Shown: positions 25,851-35,215 of the stretch, piece by piece
How positions within the stretch are numbered: position 1 is the stretch's first letter
Layout of the letters: the number at the start of each line of letters is the position of its first letter
NCBI RefSeq assembly: GCF_016918765.2
Contig: NZ_CP092104.1
Location: 248,001-312,000, forward strand
DNA length: 64,000 nucleotides
Reading direction: 5' to 3'
Source of the DNA: Flagellatimonas centrodinii
Lineage (GTDB): Bacteria; Pseudomonadota; Gammaproteobacteria; Nevskiales; Nevskiaceae
Notes under the pieces: model-generated
Seen by the model: the letters and a program-made list of their open reading frames with translations, nothing else
What the model was told of the DNA's origin: nothing
Databases searched by the model: none
Translations under genes and position numbers: made by a program

Positions 25851-25925
25851 GGGAAGCTCCGGTTGCAGCGGGGGGTGATGTGGGATAGAACTGGCGAGTG
25901 GAAATCGCACTCGCAATGGCTCTGA

Positions 25926-25956
25926 AGCCCCTGATCCTTTTGATCGGGCTTTTTTT
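25926..25956 (+). terminator. rightward terminator-like hairpin between late genes
   Basis: AGCCC, CT bulge, GATC, loop CTTTT, GATC, GGGCT and seven T read on the plus strand, opposite to all neighbouring genes. A perfect 7-bp hairpin (GCGAGTG/CACTCGC) stands just before it at 25894-25914. It could end a short antisense RNA or stop converging transcription. Confidence 0.45.
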
Positions 25957-26017
25957 CGTGAAACTATTGGCGCGGGCGATCCTTCACTTCATCCCCGAAG
26001 GGAAGGTGAAGCAGGTA

Positions 26018-27862
26018 CTACTGCGTTGACAGCGCTCCGGCCGACCCGGCAAGCGCCGGGGCCTGGCCAAGCAGCCCACGCGCCAACGACTGCGGGTTCG
26101 CAGGATTGGGGCGCATCGGGATCTGAATGCTCTGCGGGTTCACCAAAGCGTCGGCCAAGCGCCGTTGCATCTGTTGCTCGGCACCGAACAGGCCATAGGC
26201 CTTCGATATCGGCGTGACCAGCCGCTGCATTGCATTGGCTTCGGTGAACGATTCAGGGAGCCCAAGCGGGCCAAGTGCCTGTCGGATGACGTTTTGCGAC
26301 ACAAGGTTCTGACCGGTGTTGCTGCCGGGGCCCCGCCCAAGATCATCAGCGTTGGCCTTCCGTGAAAGGTCGCGCAGTACATTTTCAACCAGATGGTACT
26401 GATCGTCGGTCAATACGTCCTTGAGGTCCTTGCGCATGCCGGTGGACTTCTTGACGGTCTGGGAGGCGTTGCGAACAGCCCTGGCGAGGGTGGCTGCTGT
26501 CTCCTTGCCGAGCGCGCCGTAGTTGGTCAGTTCCGGGGCAAGCGCCTCATAGAGCGTCTGCCCGACCTGCATTTGGTTGATTGGCTTGCTCAGCTCGGCG
26601 AACTGCTTCTGCGCCTCCATGTACTCGGGGATGTTGTTTTCCATCCATCCGCGCAGTTCCGACTGGGTTTTCAGCAGCAGGCGCTGCTCCTTCTTACCGG
26701 CGGCCCCGATGGCATCGGACAACGCTTGGTCGATGTACTGCAACTGACGACCAGTGAAAACGCCCTCGTCAATCGTTTCCCCCGCTTCCTGCATGAAGCG
26801 GTTGGCCTCGCCCATCGCCTTCTGCACACTGGGGCGCGACATCAACTTGCCGAGCACCTCATCGGGCTGCACAACGGTTTCGGCCGCGGCTTCGTAGAGG
26901 GGGGAGGCGACCGAAGACCTGGCGGCCTTGGCCGCGGCGAGCGCCTCATCATCACCGGCCAAGCCTTGCAGGGCCATTCGCCGTGCACCAGCGTTCTGCA
27001 TCAGTCGCTCATTGATGACCGACCCCATTTCGGGGTTATTTGCCATAGCCCGTTGCAGCGTGCTGATTCCGGGGTCGCTGGCGACCTCAGCGAGTGTCGG
27101 CAGGCTCCCGGGCACCAACTCATCGGAATTCGTGCGGAGTGCCTGCGCCAGCTTTTGCGGATCAGAGGCGAACTTCTCGATCAGCCGACCGACGATGCGC
27201 TCCTGTCCAGACTCCGTGAGAGGCTGGGCCAAGGCCCCGGCCATGCCAACTCCACCTGACAACAATCGCCCGGCGAGCTCCCCGCCCGCTCCACCAACTG
27301 CGCCAAGAGCCATGTTGGACGTCCGGCTTTCATCAGATGCGGTTGCCGGCACCGCCCCGAGAGCCGCGCCCTGTGCCGCTGCGCCCTTGTAGCTGTTTGG
27401 TACCGTCAAGGCTCGCGCCAGCTGAGCCCCCTTGGCCGAATTGACTGCCTTGGCTCCAGCGCCAACAGCGCCCCCCGGGAGAAGGGCAGTAGACAGCAGG
27501 CCACCGGCATAGCCAAGTTGCCCCGCCCCCGAATCCATCACCGGGGCGGACAAGCGCTTTTCTTCGTCGATGACGCCCTGCAACCGCTCGCGTCGCTCGG
27601 ACATATCAACCCCCGGGATCTTGTCGACAGCGCCAAGTCCCAGTTGTTTGAGGCCGCGTCCGGAGTCAACGAACGCCTTCCCAGCGCCGATGAGTGCACG
27701 CATTCCGGCCCCCGGCACTTCTGGCGCCTGGGCTTCATTGGGCTGCCGAGCCCGATAAAGCTGCTCAGCCTGCTGGATAACGACCTCAGGCGCCGCGCCG
27801 GCCGGCCCCTCTATGATCAGCGTGCTGCCGTCCGGGGCCTGAACGCGATAGGTCGCCATCAT
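26018..27862 (-). CDS. large internal virion (DNA ejection) protein
   Basis: A 614-residue protein. It opens with a small domain (MMATYRVQAPDGSTLIIEG, VVIQQAEQLYRARQ) often seen at the front of podovirus ejection proteins. The rest is Ala/Gly-rich helices with a weakly hydrophobic region around residues 110-220 that could enter membranes, and a long helical C-terminal half. It overlaps the next upstream gene by four bases. P22 gp16-like roles are expected from position between tail hub genes and the tail fibre; sequence alone does not prove it. Confidence 0.7.
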   Translation of the reverse strand: MMATYRVQAPDGSTLIIEGPAGAAPEVVIQQAEQLYRARQPNEAQAPEVPGAGMRALIGAGKAFVDSGRGLKQLGLGAVDKIPGVDMSERRERLQGVIDEEKRLSAPVMDSGAGQLGYAGGLLSTALLPGGAVGAGAKAVNSAKGAQLARALTVPNSYKGAAAQGAALGAVPATASDESRTSNMALGAVGGAGGELAGRLLSGGVGMAGALAQPLTESGQERIVGRLIEKFASDPQKLAQALRTNSDELVPGSLPTLAEVASDPGISTLQRAMANNPEMGSVINERLMQNAGARRMALQGLAGDDEALAAAKAARSSVASPLYEAAAETVVQPDEVLGKLMSRPSVQKAMGEANRFMQEAGETIDEGVFTGRQLQYIDQALSDAIGAAGKKEQRLLLKTQSELRGWMENNIPEYMEAQKQFAELSKPINQMQVGQTLYEALAPELTNYGALGKETAATLARAVRNASQTVKKSTGMRKDLKDVLTDDQYHLVENVLRDLSRKANADDLGRGPGSNTGQNLVSQNVIRQALGPLGLPESFTEANAMQRLVTPISKAYGLFGAEQQMQRRLADALVNPQSIQIPMRPNPANPQSLARGLLGQAPALAGSAGALSTQ

Positions 27863-29001
27863 TCCACTCCGATGATGCGGAACCCGCCTTGGGCCTGACC
27901 AGCAGGGGCCCCGCCCGCACGGCGCATGGCGCGCTCCTTGCCGATCGACACGACCGCCTTCAGTTCATTGAGCGCTTCACGAACAGCCTCGTCAGACTGC
28001 GCAGTGTTGAGTCGAGCGACCGCCTCAGTAGCCTTGCGACCTTCCACTTCGGTGATCTGACCGCCGCCCTTCAAGCTCTCAAACGCTTCGAGGAACGCTT
28101 GCCCGCCGATCTGATCAAGCAGCGCCCGGGCATCCGCAGCCTTTCCGCCAGGCATGTAGGCACGCGGATCGACACGACCACTCAATCCGGTGATCAGTTC
28201 GAGCCCTGGCGCCGCCAGCGCCTTGTCGATGACGCTGATAGCGTAGTCTGCCTTGTTGATCGACTCGGGAGCCTGCACCTGAGCCGCCCCCTGCTGCTTG
28301 CCGATCTCACCGGCCCGGGCCTTGGCGCCAGCCACGTCCGCCTGCAACTCCGGGTTGTACTGAGGCGGCATGAGGGCTTCGCCACCGCTCTGCAATGGCT
28401 CCATCTGGCCGGTGCGGTTGTTGAACCGCATGATTCCCTGATCGGTCTGGAAGGTTGTGAAGTAGCTGTTCTCCGGTCGCTGAGGCGACTCGTACAGGGG
28501 CTGGAACGTTTCAGGATCGAGCAGCGCGCCCCCGACCGAGATCGGCTTCTTCTGCTCCGGCTTCTGCACCACAGCAATCGTTCCGTCCGGCTTCATCTGA
28601 TAGACGCCGCCATCGGCCAAACCCATCGCCTTGGCGTCATCGGCAGAAAGCGTCTGCGCCCGCTCCTGAGGCCCCTCAAGCAGCTTCGCCAACTGCGCCT
28701 GCTGCATCGAATCGCTGAGGAAGGGGGATGATGCCGCCATGGACCGCGCGCCCTCCACGTCGCCGGTGCTTTGCAGCTTCAGTATCTCGGCGACACGCTT
28801 GCGCTGATCATCAGCCTTGCCTTGGTACTCTTCGCTGACCTTCTTGCCCATGTAGGCGCCGCCGATCTGCTGCAACGCCTTCGCAAGCCCGGCGAGCGGG
28901 GTTCGCGTGTTGGAGTAGTCCACTTGCTGCGCTTGGGCGGCAATGAGCTGGCGAGGGTCGCGCAGGTACTCGGCCAGGATCTGGGGGGGCATGTTAGGCA
29001 T
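27859..29001 (-). CDS. internal virion protein
   Basis: A 380-residue protein, helical at both ends (LAGLAKALQQIGGAYMGKKV; ATEAVARLNTAQSDEAVREA), with a central part containing FTTFQTDQGIMRFNNRTGQM. No known enzyme motif is seen. It overlaps both neighbours by a few bases, so it is part of the ejection-protein group (P22 gp7/gp20/gp16 positions). Phages of this type package these proteins in the head and inject them before DNA. Confidence 0.65.
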   Translation of the reverse strand: MPNMPPQILAEYLRDPRQLIAAQAQQVDYSNTRTPLAGLAKALQQIGGAYMGKKVSEEYQGKADDQRKRVAEILKLQSTGDVEGARSMAASSPFLSDSMQQAQLAKLLEGPQERAQTLSADDAKAMGLADGGVYQMKPDGTIAVVQKPEQKKPISVGGALLDPETFQPLYESPQRPENSYFTTFQTDQGIMRFNNRTGQMEPLQSGGEALMPPQYNPELQADVAGAKARAGEIGKQQGAAQVQAPESINKADYAISVIDKALAAPGLELITGLSGRVDPRAYMPGGKAADARALLDQIGGQAFLEAFESLKGGGQITEVEGRKATEAVARLNTAQSDEAVREALNELKAVVSIGKERAMRRAGGAPAGQAQGGFRIIGVE

Positions 29002-31567
29002 TCAGGGCCTCCACTTTCTCGTTCAGTTCCTGCATGCCCTTGAGGATCACGCCGAACATGCTCACCAGGCTGATGGTTCCGCCGTCGCCACCGAACAGTT
29101 CCGCCCACTGGTCGGCATAGGGGCCGATGTGGCGTTGACCGCCAAGACCGGTTTCCGGCTTGTAGCGCCACGTCTCGATCTTGAGGTCGGCGAGCCGGTC
29201 CAGAACCTTGGGTGCGGGGCGGCCTTCCTGCTTCTTGTCGGGTGACGACATGATGGCGGCAGCGCCCAGCGCACCCCCCAGCCCAAACAGGCTGCTCATG
29301 GTGTTCTGCTGATTGGCCTGCGACTGGTTGTAGGCGTTCAACTGACCGGCATACTGCTGGTTGAAGGCGCCCTGAATGTCTGCCGGGTTCACCTGTGCAG
29401 CGCCGGGGGCCAAGCCTTGCGGGGCCTGCCCACCCACGCCGAAGCCGAACAAGGCCTGCGCCTCCTGCAACGGCAACTGCCGCTGCAGCATCTGCTCCTG
29501 CAATGCAGCCTGCCGTGCGGCGTTGGTCAGGTTCGCGTTGGTAACGCCCTGCTGGAACTGTTGTCCCTGCGCGGTGTTGGCGAACTGTGCGGCGGCTTGG
29601 TTCTGGGCGAATTCCTGAGCCTGCGCTGCATTCGCAAATTGCCCGGACGCCATCGCCTGCTGGAACAGATCGTTCTGAACCTGATTGAACAAGGCCGCGT
29701 TCTGCTGGCCCTGACCGAAAGCCTGGTTCTGCCCCTGATTCGCAAACTGGGCAGCCCCAAGGTTTTGGTTGTACTGCTGGCCAGCTGCGTTATTGCCGAA
29801 CTGCGCAGCGGATTGGTTCTGGTTGAACTGCTGCCCTGCGCTTTGGTTCTGAAACTGGCCGGCCGCGAGGTCTTGTCCGAACTGCTGCCCAGCAGCCTGA
29901 TTCTGGAATTGAGCGCGGGCTTGGTTCTGGTTGAACTGTTGACCCTGCGCCTGCAGCCCGAGTTGGTTCTGCGCGATCTGCGATTGGAGATCCAGCCCCT
30001 GCCCAGAAAGGCCCTGCTGGAACCCTTGATTCTGCGCAGAGTTGGCGAACCCGCCGAGGGCCAGATTCTGGTCCAGGGTCTGCTGCGCAGCCGCGTTCTG
30101 GGCCTGAAGCTGGGCCTGATTCTGGCCAAACTGCTGGGCCTGGGCCTGATTCGAAAACTGTGCCTGCGCTTGGTTCTGCCCGAAGTTCTGAGCCAGCGCT
30201 TGGTTGTTGAGCTGTGTGCCAGTGACGTTCTGCCCGAATTGCTGGTTCTGCGCAGCATTCTGGGCCTGTAGTTGGGCTGCGTTCTGACCGAACTGTTGGT
30301 TCTGTGCTTGGTTGGCAAACTGCCCAGCAGCCAATTCCTGCTGCAAACGCTGCGCTTCCGCACTGTTGCCGAACTGCCCAGAGGCCAGCGCCTGGTTGTA
30401 GGCCTGCTGCTGTGCCTGATTGGCAAACTGCCCCTGAGTCGTTCCCTCGCCGAACAACTGCCCGCGTGCTGCAGAGGTCAGGCCGAACAGGCGGGACTGC
30501 TCGCCGCCGCCCTGTAGTATCGATTCTGTCGTGGCTTCCCGGTACGCATTTTCCTTGGACCGGTTGAACTGGTCCATCTCACGCTGCCAAGCTTCCGAAC
30601 CCTGAGCAATGCCTTGGTTAGCAAGGCGTGTCATCAGCGAGCGTTCCTCGTCGCCGAAGCGCTGATTCAGCTGGGTGTTGTAGCGCTCCTGCAGCGCCTG
30701 TTCGACGCGGCCACGATCTGCGCTGAAATCCTGTGTCAGCTCCGGGAGCTGGTTGAACTGCAGCTGCGCCTGAATCTGCCCGGTGTCGCCTAGCTGGTTC
30801 TGGATGCCTTGGTTGGCGTTGACGCCGGTCTGGATATTCCCAGCATCGGCAATCTGGTTGCCGATCTGCCCCGCGTTAGCGATCTGTCCGGAGGCTTGGC
30901 CGGGACTTTGGAACGAGGTTTGCACATTCCCAGCATCAGCAATCTGCGAGCCGATAGGACCCCCGCCCTGCACGTTGTTCTGGATCGAGCCCGCGTTGAT
31001 TCCCTGACTCCCGGCGGTCACCAACGGCGCGCCGACCTGCGATGATTCAAAGGTGCTCTGCAGCTGCTGCTGCTGCGGCAACTGCGATTGCAGGGAAGGC
31101 CCAGCGTCGAACGTCGACTGAACAGGGCTGCCCTGATTGAACTGCGTCTGGGCCCCGCCCGCATCAACGCCGGTGACTCGCTGCTGAGAACCCTGAACGC
31201 CGCCTTGAATCTGTCCCGCCGGCTCAATCTGACCGTAGATATCACCACCCTGAACACTGGTGGCCATCGCCGGCAGATTCTGGAAGTTGAGCGGCTGGGA
31301 CATCGCCGACTGGGCATTGCCGAGCGCGCCGAGGCCCATCTGCTGCGTCGTGTCCAGTGCCGCTTGCAGGTTCGGATTCAGCGTTTGGGTCTGAGTCCAC
31401 ACATCACCGTCAGCGGTGTAGTTGGTTGACCCATACGGGTTCACCTGGTTGACGCGGTTGATATTGGCGTTGAGCCGGGCCGCGTCTGCATTTGCAGCGC
31501 TCTGGGCCCCGGCTACAACGTATGGGTCTGGTGCTTGTGGTGCGCTGCCGCCGCCTTTACTTCCCAT
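28994..31567 (-). CDS. Gln/Asn-rich virion protein with 18-residue repeats and S74-like C-terminus
   Basis: An 857-residue protein. Residues about 376-682 are some 17 tandem 18-residue repeats of the type AQFxNQAxGQQFxQNxxA, with Phe at positions 3 and 12, so each unit is two 9-residue halves. An earlier region (about 165-290) repeats QIADAGNIQT-like units. The last 90 residues (VLDRLADLKIETWRYKP, GGQRHIGPYADQWAELF, then a final helix) resemble the intramolecular chaperone/peptidase S74 domain of tailspikes and fibres. MGSKGGGSAPQAPDPY at 31567 is the start. It is probably a fibrous or ejection-related protein; the repeat-plus-S74 combination is unusual here. Confidence 0.7.
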   Translation of the reverse strand: MGSKGGGSAPQAPDPYVVAGAQSAANADAARLNANINRVNQVNPYGSTNYTADGDVWTQTQTLNPNLQAALDTTQQMGLGALGNAQSAMSQPLNFQNLPAMATSVQGGDIYGQIEPAGQIQGGVQGSQQRVTGVDAGGAQTQFNQGSPVQSTFDAGPSLQSQLPQQQQLQSTFESSQVGAPLVTAGSQGINAGSIQNNVQGGGPIGSQIADAGNVQTSFQSPGQASGQIANAGQIGNQIADAGNIQTGVNANQGIQNQLGDTGQIQAQLQFNQLPELTQDFSADRGRVEQALQERYNTQLNQRFGDEERSLMTRLANQGIAQGSEAWQREMDQFNRSKENAYREATTESILQGGGEQSRLFGLTSAARGQLFGEGTTQGQFANQAQQQAYNQALASGQFGNSAEAQRLQQELAAGQFANQAQNQQFGQNAAQLQAQNAAQNQQFGQNVTGTQLNNQALAQNFGQNQAQAQFSNQAQAQQFGQNQAQLQAQNAAAQQTLDQNLALGGFANSAQNQGFQQGLSGQGLDLQSQIAQNQLGLQAQGQQFNQNQARAQFQNQAAGQQFGQDLAAGQFQNQSAGQQFNQNQSAAQFGNNAAGQQYNQNLGAAQFANQGQNQAFGQGQQNAALFNQVQNDLFQQAMASGQFANAAQAQEFAQNQAAAQFANTAQGQQFQQGVTNANLTNAARQAALQEQMLQRQLPLQEAQALFGFGVGGQAPQGLAPGAAQVNPADIQGAFNQQYAGQLNAYNQSQANQQNTMSSLFGLGGALGAAAIMSSPDKKQEGRPAPKVLDRLADLKIETWRYKPETGLGGQRHIGPYADQWAELFGGDGGTISLVSMFGVILKGMQELNEKVEALNA

Positions 31568-31973
31568 TGATCCACCTGCATTCGTTTTTGAGCATCCCGT
31601 AGATGCAGAGGTCGGCCCCAGTGAAATGGGCCTGACGCGCCACACCCTCCAAGCGGAATCCAACTCCGCTCACCACACGTCTGGATGCCCGGTTCCGCTT
31701 GGAAACGAGCGCAGTCACGCGCCTGCAATTCAGTTGTTCGAACGGATAGGCAAAGCACGCCCGCAGGGTCCGTCTCGTGAGGAACCCTGTTTCGCCAGCC
31801 GTTGAGATATCGAGGTCGTAGCCTCGGAAGTTGTTGTAGAGAAACCCGCCCACAAGGCGGCCATCCTTCATCACACCAATGGTGGTGAAGGCGCCCCATT
31901 CAGCAATGCCGATTCGCTCTGTAAGTAGCGCTGCAACCGCGTCGTCTGCGCCGCAAACAACGCTATAGGACAC
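31557..31973 (-). CDS. GNAT-family acetyltransferase-like protein
   Basis: A 138-residue protein starting with GTG at 31973, which overlaps the stop of the tail gene upstream. It shows GNAT order: strand GVMKDGRLVGGFLYNN, then LTRRTLRACFAYPFEQLNCRRVTALV, and KRNRASRRVVSGVGFRLEG, the last like the C-terminal alpha4/beta6 part of RimJ/L-type enzymes. Such genes occur in tail modules of other podoviruses. The acyl acceptor is unknown; modification of a virion or host protein is possible. It overlaps the next gene by 11 bases. Confidence 0.65.
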   Translation of the reverse strand: MSYSVVCGADDAVAALLTERIGIAEWGAFTTIGVMKDGRLVGGFLYNNFRGYDLDISTAGETGFLTRRTLRACFAYPFEQLNCRRVTALVSKRNRASRRVVSGVGFRLEGVARQAHFTGADLCIYGMLKNECRWINGK

Positions 31974-33510
31974 CGCCCGCCTCGTAGAGATAGTCGATCG
32001 ACACCAGACTGATGGCCTGTCCGTTCTTCGCGACCCTGATGCGAAGGCTCGCCGAGTAGCCAATCTCCGAAACGGTGATCCAGTCCTTGAACACAGTGTT
32101 CGAAGCGGACCAGAACGAGGTATTCCATGGCGCGACATTCCACTGCGCCAGTTGAGCTGGGGCACTGGATGGCGTGCTGTTGGGGGACGTCAGCTCCCAA
32201 TCCACATTGAGCCGGTAGCTAGGCGAAAACGGACCTGAACTGAAGAACACCGGCCGGGACATCGTCCACCGCTTCTGACCGGCGCCGGCCATGTACTGAA
32301 ATGCCGGGAGAACATCAGCGATGATCTGCTCCCCATCGTCTGTGGTGTCCGCGTCGGCGAGACACACCACACCGTTGGCACCGAAGTACAGATTTTCATC
32401 TGACAGCGCCCAGCACCGCGCCGGCTGGTTCTTGAATCGACACCACGCCGAGGTTGTGGTGTTGAACACGTATTGATCTGCAAACGCCGTGCCCATGTTG
32501 GGCACGTTGAACAAGCCGTACCCGCCTCGCGGGTAGAGGATGCAGTCCCATCCGAACTGGCTGCCGGTCTCCCGAGCAGCCGACTCGAACGACGGAGCGA
32601 TCTTGTCGGATATGGCGATTCGAGGGCTGGTGCGCCCCGTGATCAGCGCCTTAGAAAGCGGGTAAACGCCTTCCTCCGTCAGTATCAGCAGATCGCCGCC
32701 GTACTCCATGAAGCACCGCCGGCCGATCGGTCGCGCCGATCGATACACCCCAACCAACGACCAGGTCGATGCGCTGCCCGGGTCTGTGCCGGTGTAGACG
32801 ATGACCTCGCCGTTGCTGGTCAGGAACACCGCGTAGTCGTCAGGGCCTTGGCCCCCATCAAGCGACCAGGTTGCCATTGCGACGAGGTAGCCGCCGCGCC
32901 GGGCAATGCTGTCCAACTCGAACTCTGATGCAACGCCTTGAATCGCGAGTGGCGCCAGGTACCAGAACGACAGTGAATCGGCCTGAGTGAAGAACAGACG
33001 AGACTTGTAGGCGTTGACATGAATCAACGTGTCCCCGATGTCGGTCGGGTTCGAGTCCGTGATGGCCAGCGTTGACCAGCTGGAACCGTTGTAATACTGA
33101 GGAACGTCCTCGCCGTTCACGGCGATCAGGAAGTTGCCTCCAGCCGTCCCGAAATTGACGTGCTGGAAGCGGCTATTGCTGAGGCTCGATACCTCGGCTG
33201 AACCGACTGCGCCCGCCGTCGTTACGTCGTAGATCCCACCGTCCGAGACAGCGAACAGCTCGGAGGCGGTGGGTGAGTTGTAGGGTAGCAGCGACTCAAC
33301 AGCAGCGGGCAGCCCGGTCGCGTGCTCCACCCAGCCGCCCCTGACTTCGATCTGGTTCGGGGTCGGAAACCAGTTGTCCAGAACCACCGCATCCAGCTTG
33401 TCCATCTGGGCAAGGCTGTCGCGGCTATTCCATCCGCCCACCGGCGCAGGGGTGGACTGCGTGCGCGCTACCGCCGCCCCAGACCTCGCTCCACGGGCGG
33501 CGCGTCTCAC
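31963..33510 (-). CDS. tail hub / head-stabilisation structural protein
   Basis: A 515-residue beta-rich protein. The start VGGWNSRDSLAQMDKLDAVV then LDNWFPTPNQIEVRGGWVEH is a recognisable opening of a podovirus structural family. Repeated blade-like segments (LFAVSDGGIYDVT, DDYAVFLTSNGEVIVYTG, ENLYFGANGVVCLADA) suggest a beta-propeller. It lies where P22 encodes its gp10 hub, after the adaptor gene. No enzymatic motif is seen. Confidence 0.7.
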   Translation of the reverse strand: MRRAARGARSGAAVARTQSTPAPVGGWNSRDSLAQMDKLDAVVLDNWFPTPNQIEVRGGWVEHATGLPAAVESLLPYNSPTASELFAVSDGGIYDVTTAGAVGSAEVSSLSNSRFQHVNFGTAGGNFLIAVNGEDVPQYYNGSSWSTLAITDSNPTDIGDTLIHVNAYKSRLFFTQADSLSFWYLAPLAIQGVASEFELDSIARRGGYLVAMATWSLDGGQGPDDYAVFLTSNGEVIVYTGTDPGSASTWSLVGVYRSARPIGRRCFMEYGGDLLILTEEGVYPLSKALITGRTSPRIAISDKIAPSFESAARETGSQFGWDCILYPRGGYGLFNVPNMGTAFADQYVFNTTTSAWCRFKNQPARCWALSDENLYFGANGVVCLADADTTDDGEQIIADVLPAFQYMAGAGQKRWTMSRPVFFSSGPFSPSYRLNVDWELTSPNSTPSSAPAQLAQWNVAPWNTSFWSASNTVFKDWITVSEIGYSASLRIRVAKNGQAISLVSIDYLYEAGGVL

Positions 33511-33896
33511 CCGCGCTGCATCCGATTCAGCAGGGGATGCCTGCCGGCGAGCGCTGCTTGCTGAGACTCCTGCGCAGCTGCCTGCTGCATCGGCGCAAGC
33601 TGACTGGTAGGCAGGTTCCGCCCATTCCGAACGTTGGCGTCACCGCCCATCATCTGCTGATAGGCCAAGCGCGCTACGTCATTCGCCCCCCCGCCGAACT
33701 GATCAATGGGCTGCCCCATCCAGTTGCCATACTCGCTGCGGCCGCTCATTGGCTGCATGCCCTGAGGCTGCTGCTGCGGCATCGCCGGCTGAATTGGAGC
33801 ACCAGGCTGCGCCTGCGCGGCCTGGAAGGTATTTAGTTGTGCCGGTTTGAGCATCCGGGCCAGATCTTTCGGGGCGTATGCGTTCACAGGTTCCAA
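33507..33896 (-). CDS. small Gln-rich structural-region protein
   Basis: A 129-residue protein rich in Gln, Ala, Met and Pro (PGAPIQPAMPQQQPQGMQPM) with no recognisable domain. It overlaps the adaptor gene by 13 bases and the hub gene by four. Low-complexity composition suggests a flexible linker or scaffold function. Nothing more can be said. Confidence 0.6.
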   Translation of the reverse strand: MEPVNAYAPKDLARMLKPAQLNTFQAAQAQPGAPIQPAMPQQQPQGMQPMSGRSEYGNWMGQPIDQFGGGANDVARLAYQQMMGGDANVRNGRNLPTSQLAPMQQAAAQESQQAALAGRHPLLNRMQRG

Positions 33897-34591
33897 CTCC
33901 CTTCTGGGACGTAAGCGGACGGCAGACGGCCATTCAAGGGATCAGCGCTGTACAACGTGCTCTTCCCGCCATCTCGGCCGATGTAGTCCATGACGCTGCG
34001 CTCGTAGCTGCTGAACTCTTCGGCGTAGTCCATGCCTCTGGCGCGCTTGAAACGCCACACAACACCCATGGTGATGAGGGCGTCAGGCAGTAGCGACGTG
34101 TCGGTATCCACCGTCCACGTGGCCTTGGCGGTCGTTCCATCAGTCGCCAGCACCGGGAATCGGCTGTAATACTCGGCGGCCACCGTCTGGCCAGCCGGCG
34201 GCGCAGGGATGAACAGCAGTTCATTGCCGCGAATTCGGAACGACTGGTACGGGCCAGACGTGTTCGCGGCCTTCAGCAACTGCCAGTCCTGCGACGACAG
34301 CGCCCCGGGGATTGGCCGGTCCAATGTGCGATCCCACATGCTCCCGTTCACCAAGGCCTTGTAGCCAGGGAACAGCGTCGTGACGTCGCCCTGCAGTTCT
34401 GCCGCAACCGTCGTGAATGTTCCTTCAAGCGTCAACCGCTGCCAGCGGAAACGGTTGCTGAGATCGGCCGACTCTCGTTTGGCGACGGCCAGCAGACTCC
34501 GGACCTGCGTGTCCGTGGACCCAACAACGATCTGAGGGACAGCAATACCAATCTCGGCCGCTGCCTGCTGAACAATCTCAAGCAGGGTCAC
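33884..34591 (-). CDS. P22 gp4-like head-tail adaptor
   Basis: A 235-residue protein. The N-terminal helices MTLLEIVQQAAAEIGIAVPQ and RSLLAVAKRESADLSNRFRW, then a beta part, then WRFKRARGMDYAEEFSSYER, are typical of the gp4/gp11 tail-adaptor family that binds below the portal. Order portal, scaffold, coat, then this gene agrees. The final bases overlap its neighbours. Confidence 0.75.
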   Translation of the reverse strand: MTLLEIVQQAAAEIGIAVPQIVVGSTDTQVRSLLAVAKRESADLSNRFRWQRLTLEGTFTTVAAELQGDVTTLFPGYKALVNGSMWDRTLDRPIPGALSSQDWQLLKAANTSGPYQSFRIRGNELLFIPAPPAGQTVAAEYYSRFPVLATDGTTAKATWTVDTDTSLLPDALITMGVVWRFKRARGMDYAEEFSSYERSVMDYIGRDGGKSTLYSADPLNGRLPSAYVPEGSWNL

Positions 34592-35171
34592 GGCTCTCTA
34601 CCTTTGCAGGCCGGCCGCGCTTCTTGGGCGCCTCAAGCGCCTTCATCCGCTCGTTCAGGGACATGACCAGCTCTTCCATGTCCTTGTTACGCTCTTTCAA
34701 CTCGGCGTTCTCAGCCTCAAGGGCGACGATCCGTTCAGCACCGATCCCGATGCTCGACGCAGCTTGCAGCCACGCAATTGCCTTGTGCTTGAGATTGCGC
34801 CCACCCATGCCGAGCCGCCGCAGGGCATTCTCATCAGCGTCTGCCACTGATTCAACGCTGAGCAGGTTGTTGGCGCGGCAGACCTCAATCTGGGCCGGCG
34901 TGATACCTGGCCACTCCGAAAGCGGGGTGCCTACGATGGTTGCTTCCCCCCGCTCCTTCCACAGTGCGTAGGCGTCAATCCACGCCTGCTTTCCTTCCTT
35001 CCGCCACTGATCTAGCCGCTTCGGGCTGATGCGGTACTCCACAACGTTGAGCACGCTGCCCGCTGCGCTCACAACGGCGTAGTCCACGTCCTTGTAAGCG
35101 ATGTGGCCCTTCTCGATTGTGGCATTGCGGTCTTCTTCAGCCCGCCGTTCAAACACGACAACTGCGCTCAT
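34578..35171 (-). CDS. phage protein with helix-hairpin-helix-like region and C-terminal coiled coil
   Basis: A 197-residue protein. The first part (residues 1-75) is mixed. Residues about 88-140 (TPAQIEVCRANNLLSVESVA, ENALRRLGMGGRNLKHKAI) resemble a helix-hairpin-helix fold. A long coiled coil follows (IVALEAENAELKERNKDMEE) with a basic tail (KKRGRPAKV). ATG at 35171 follows GGAGGCACC. It lies between the coat cluster and the adaptor; its role is unknown. Confidence 0.6.
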   Translation of the reverse strand: MSAVVVFERRAEEDRNATIEKGHIAYKDVDYAVVSAAGSVLNVVEYRISPKRLDQWRKEGKQAWIDAYALWKERGEATIVGTPLSEWPGITPAQIEVCRANNLLSVESVADADENALRRLGMGGRNLKHKAIAWLQAASSIGIGAERIVALEAENAELKERNKDMEELVMSLNERMKALEAPKKRGRPAKVESRDPA

Positions 35172-35215
35172 GGTGCCTCCTGGAAAGGGGGAGGGTTTCC
35201 CCTCCCCCAAATCGG

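Noticed and set aside
29417-30271. Leucine-rich plus-strand frame
   Set aside because: Antisense of the Gln/Asn-rich repeats (CAG/CAA codons read as CTG/TTG); no independent support.
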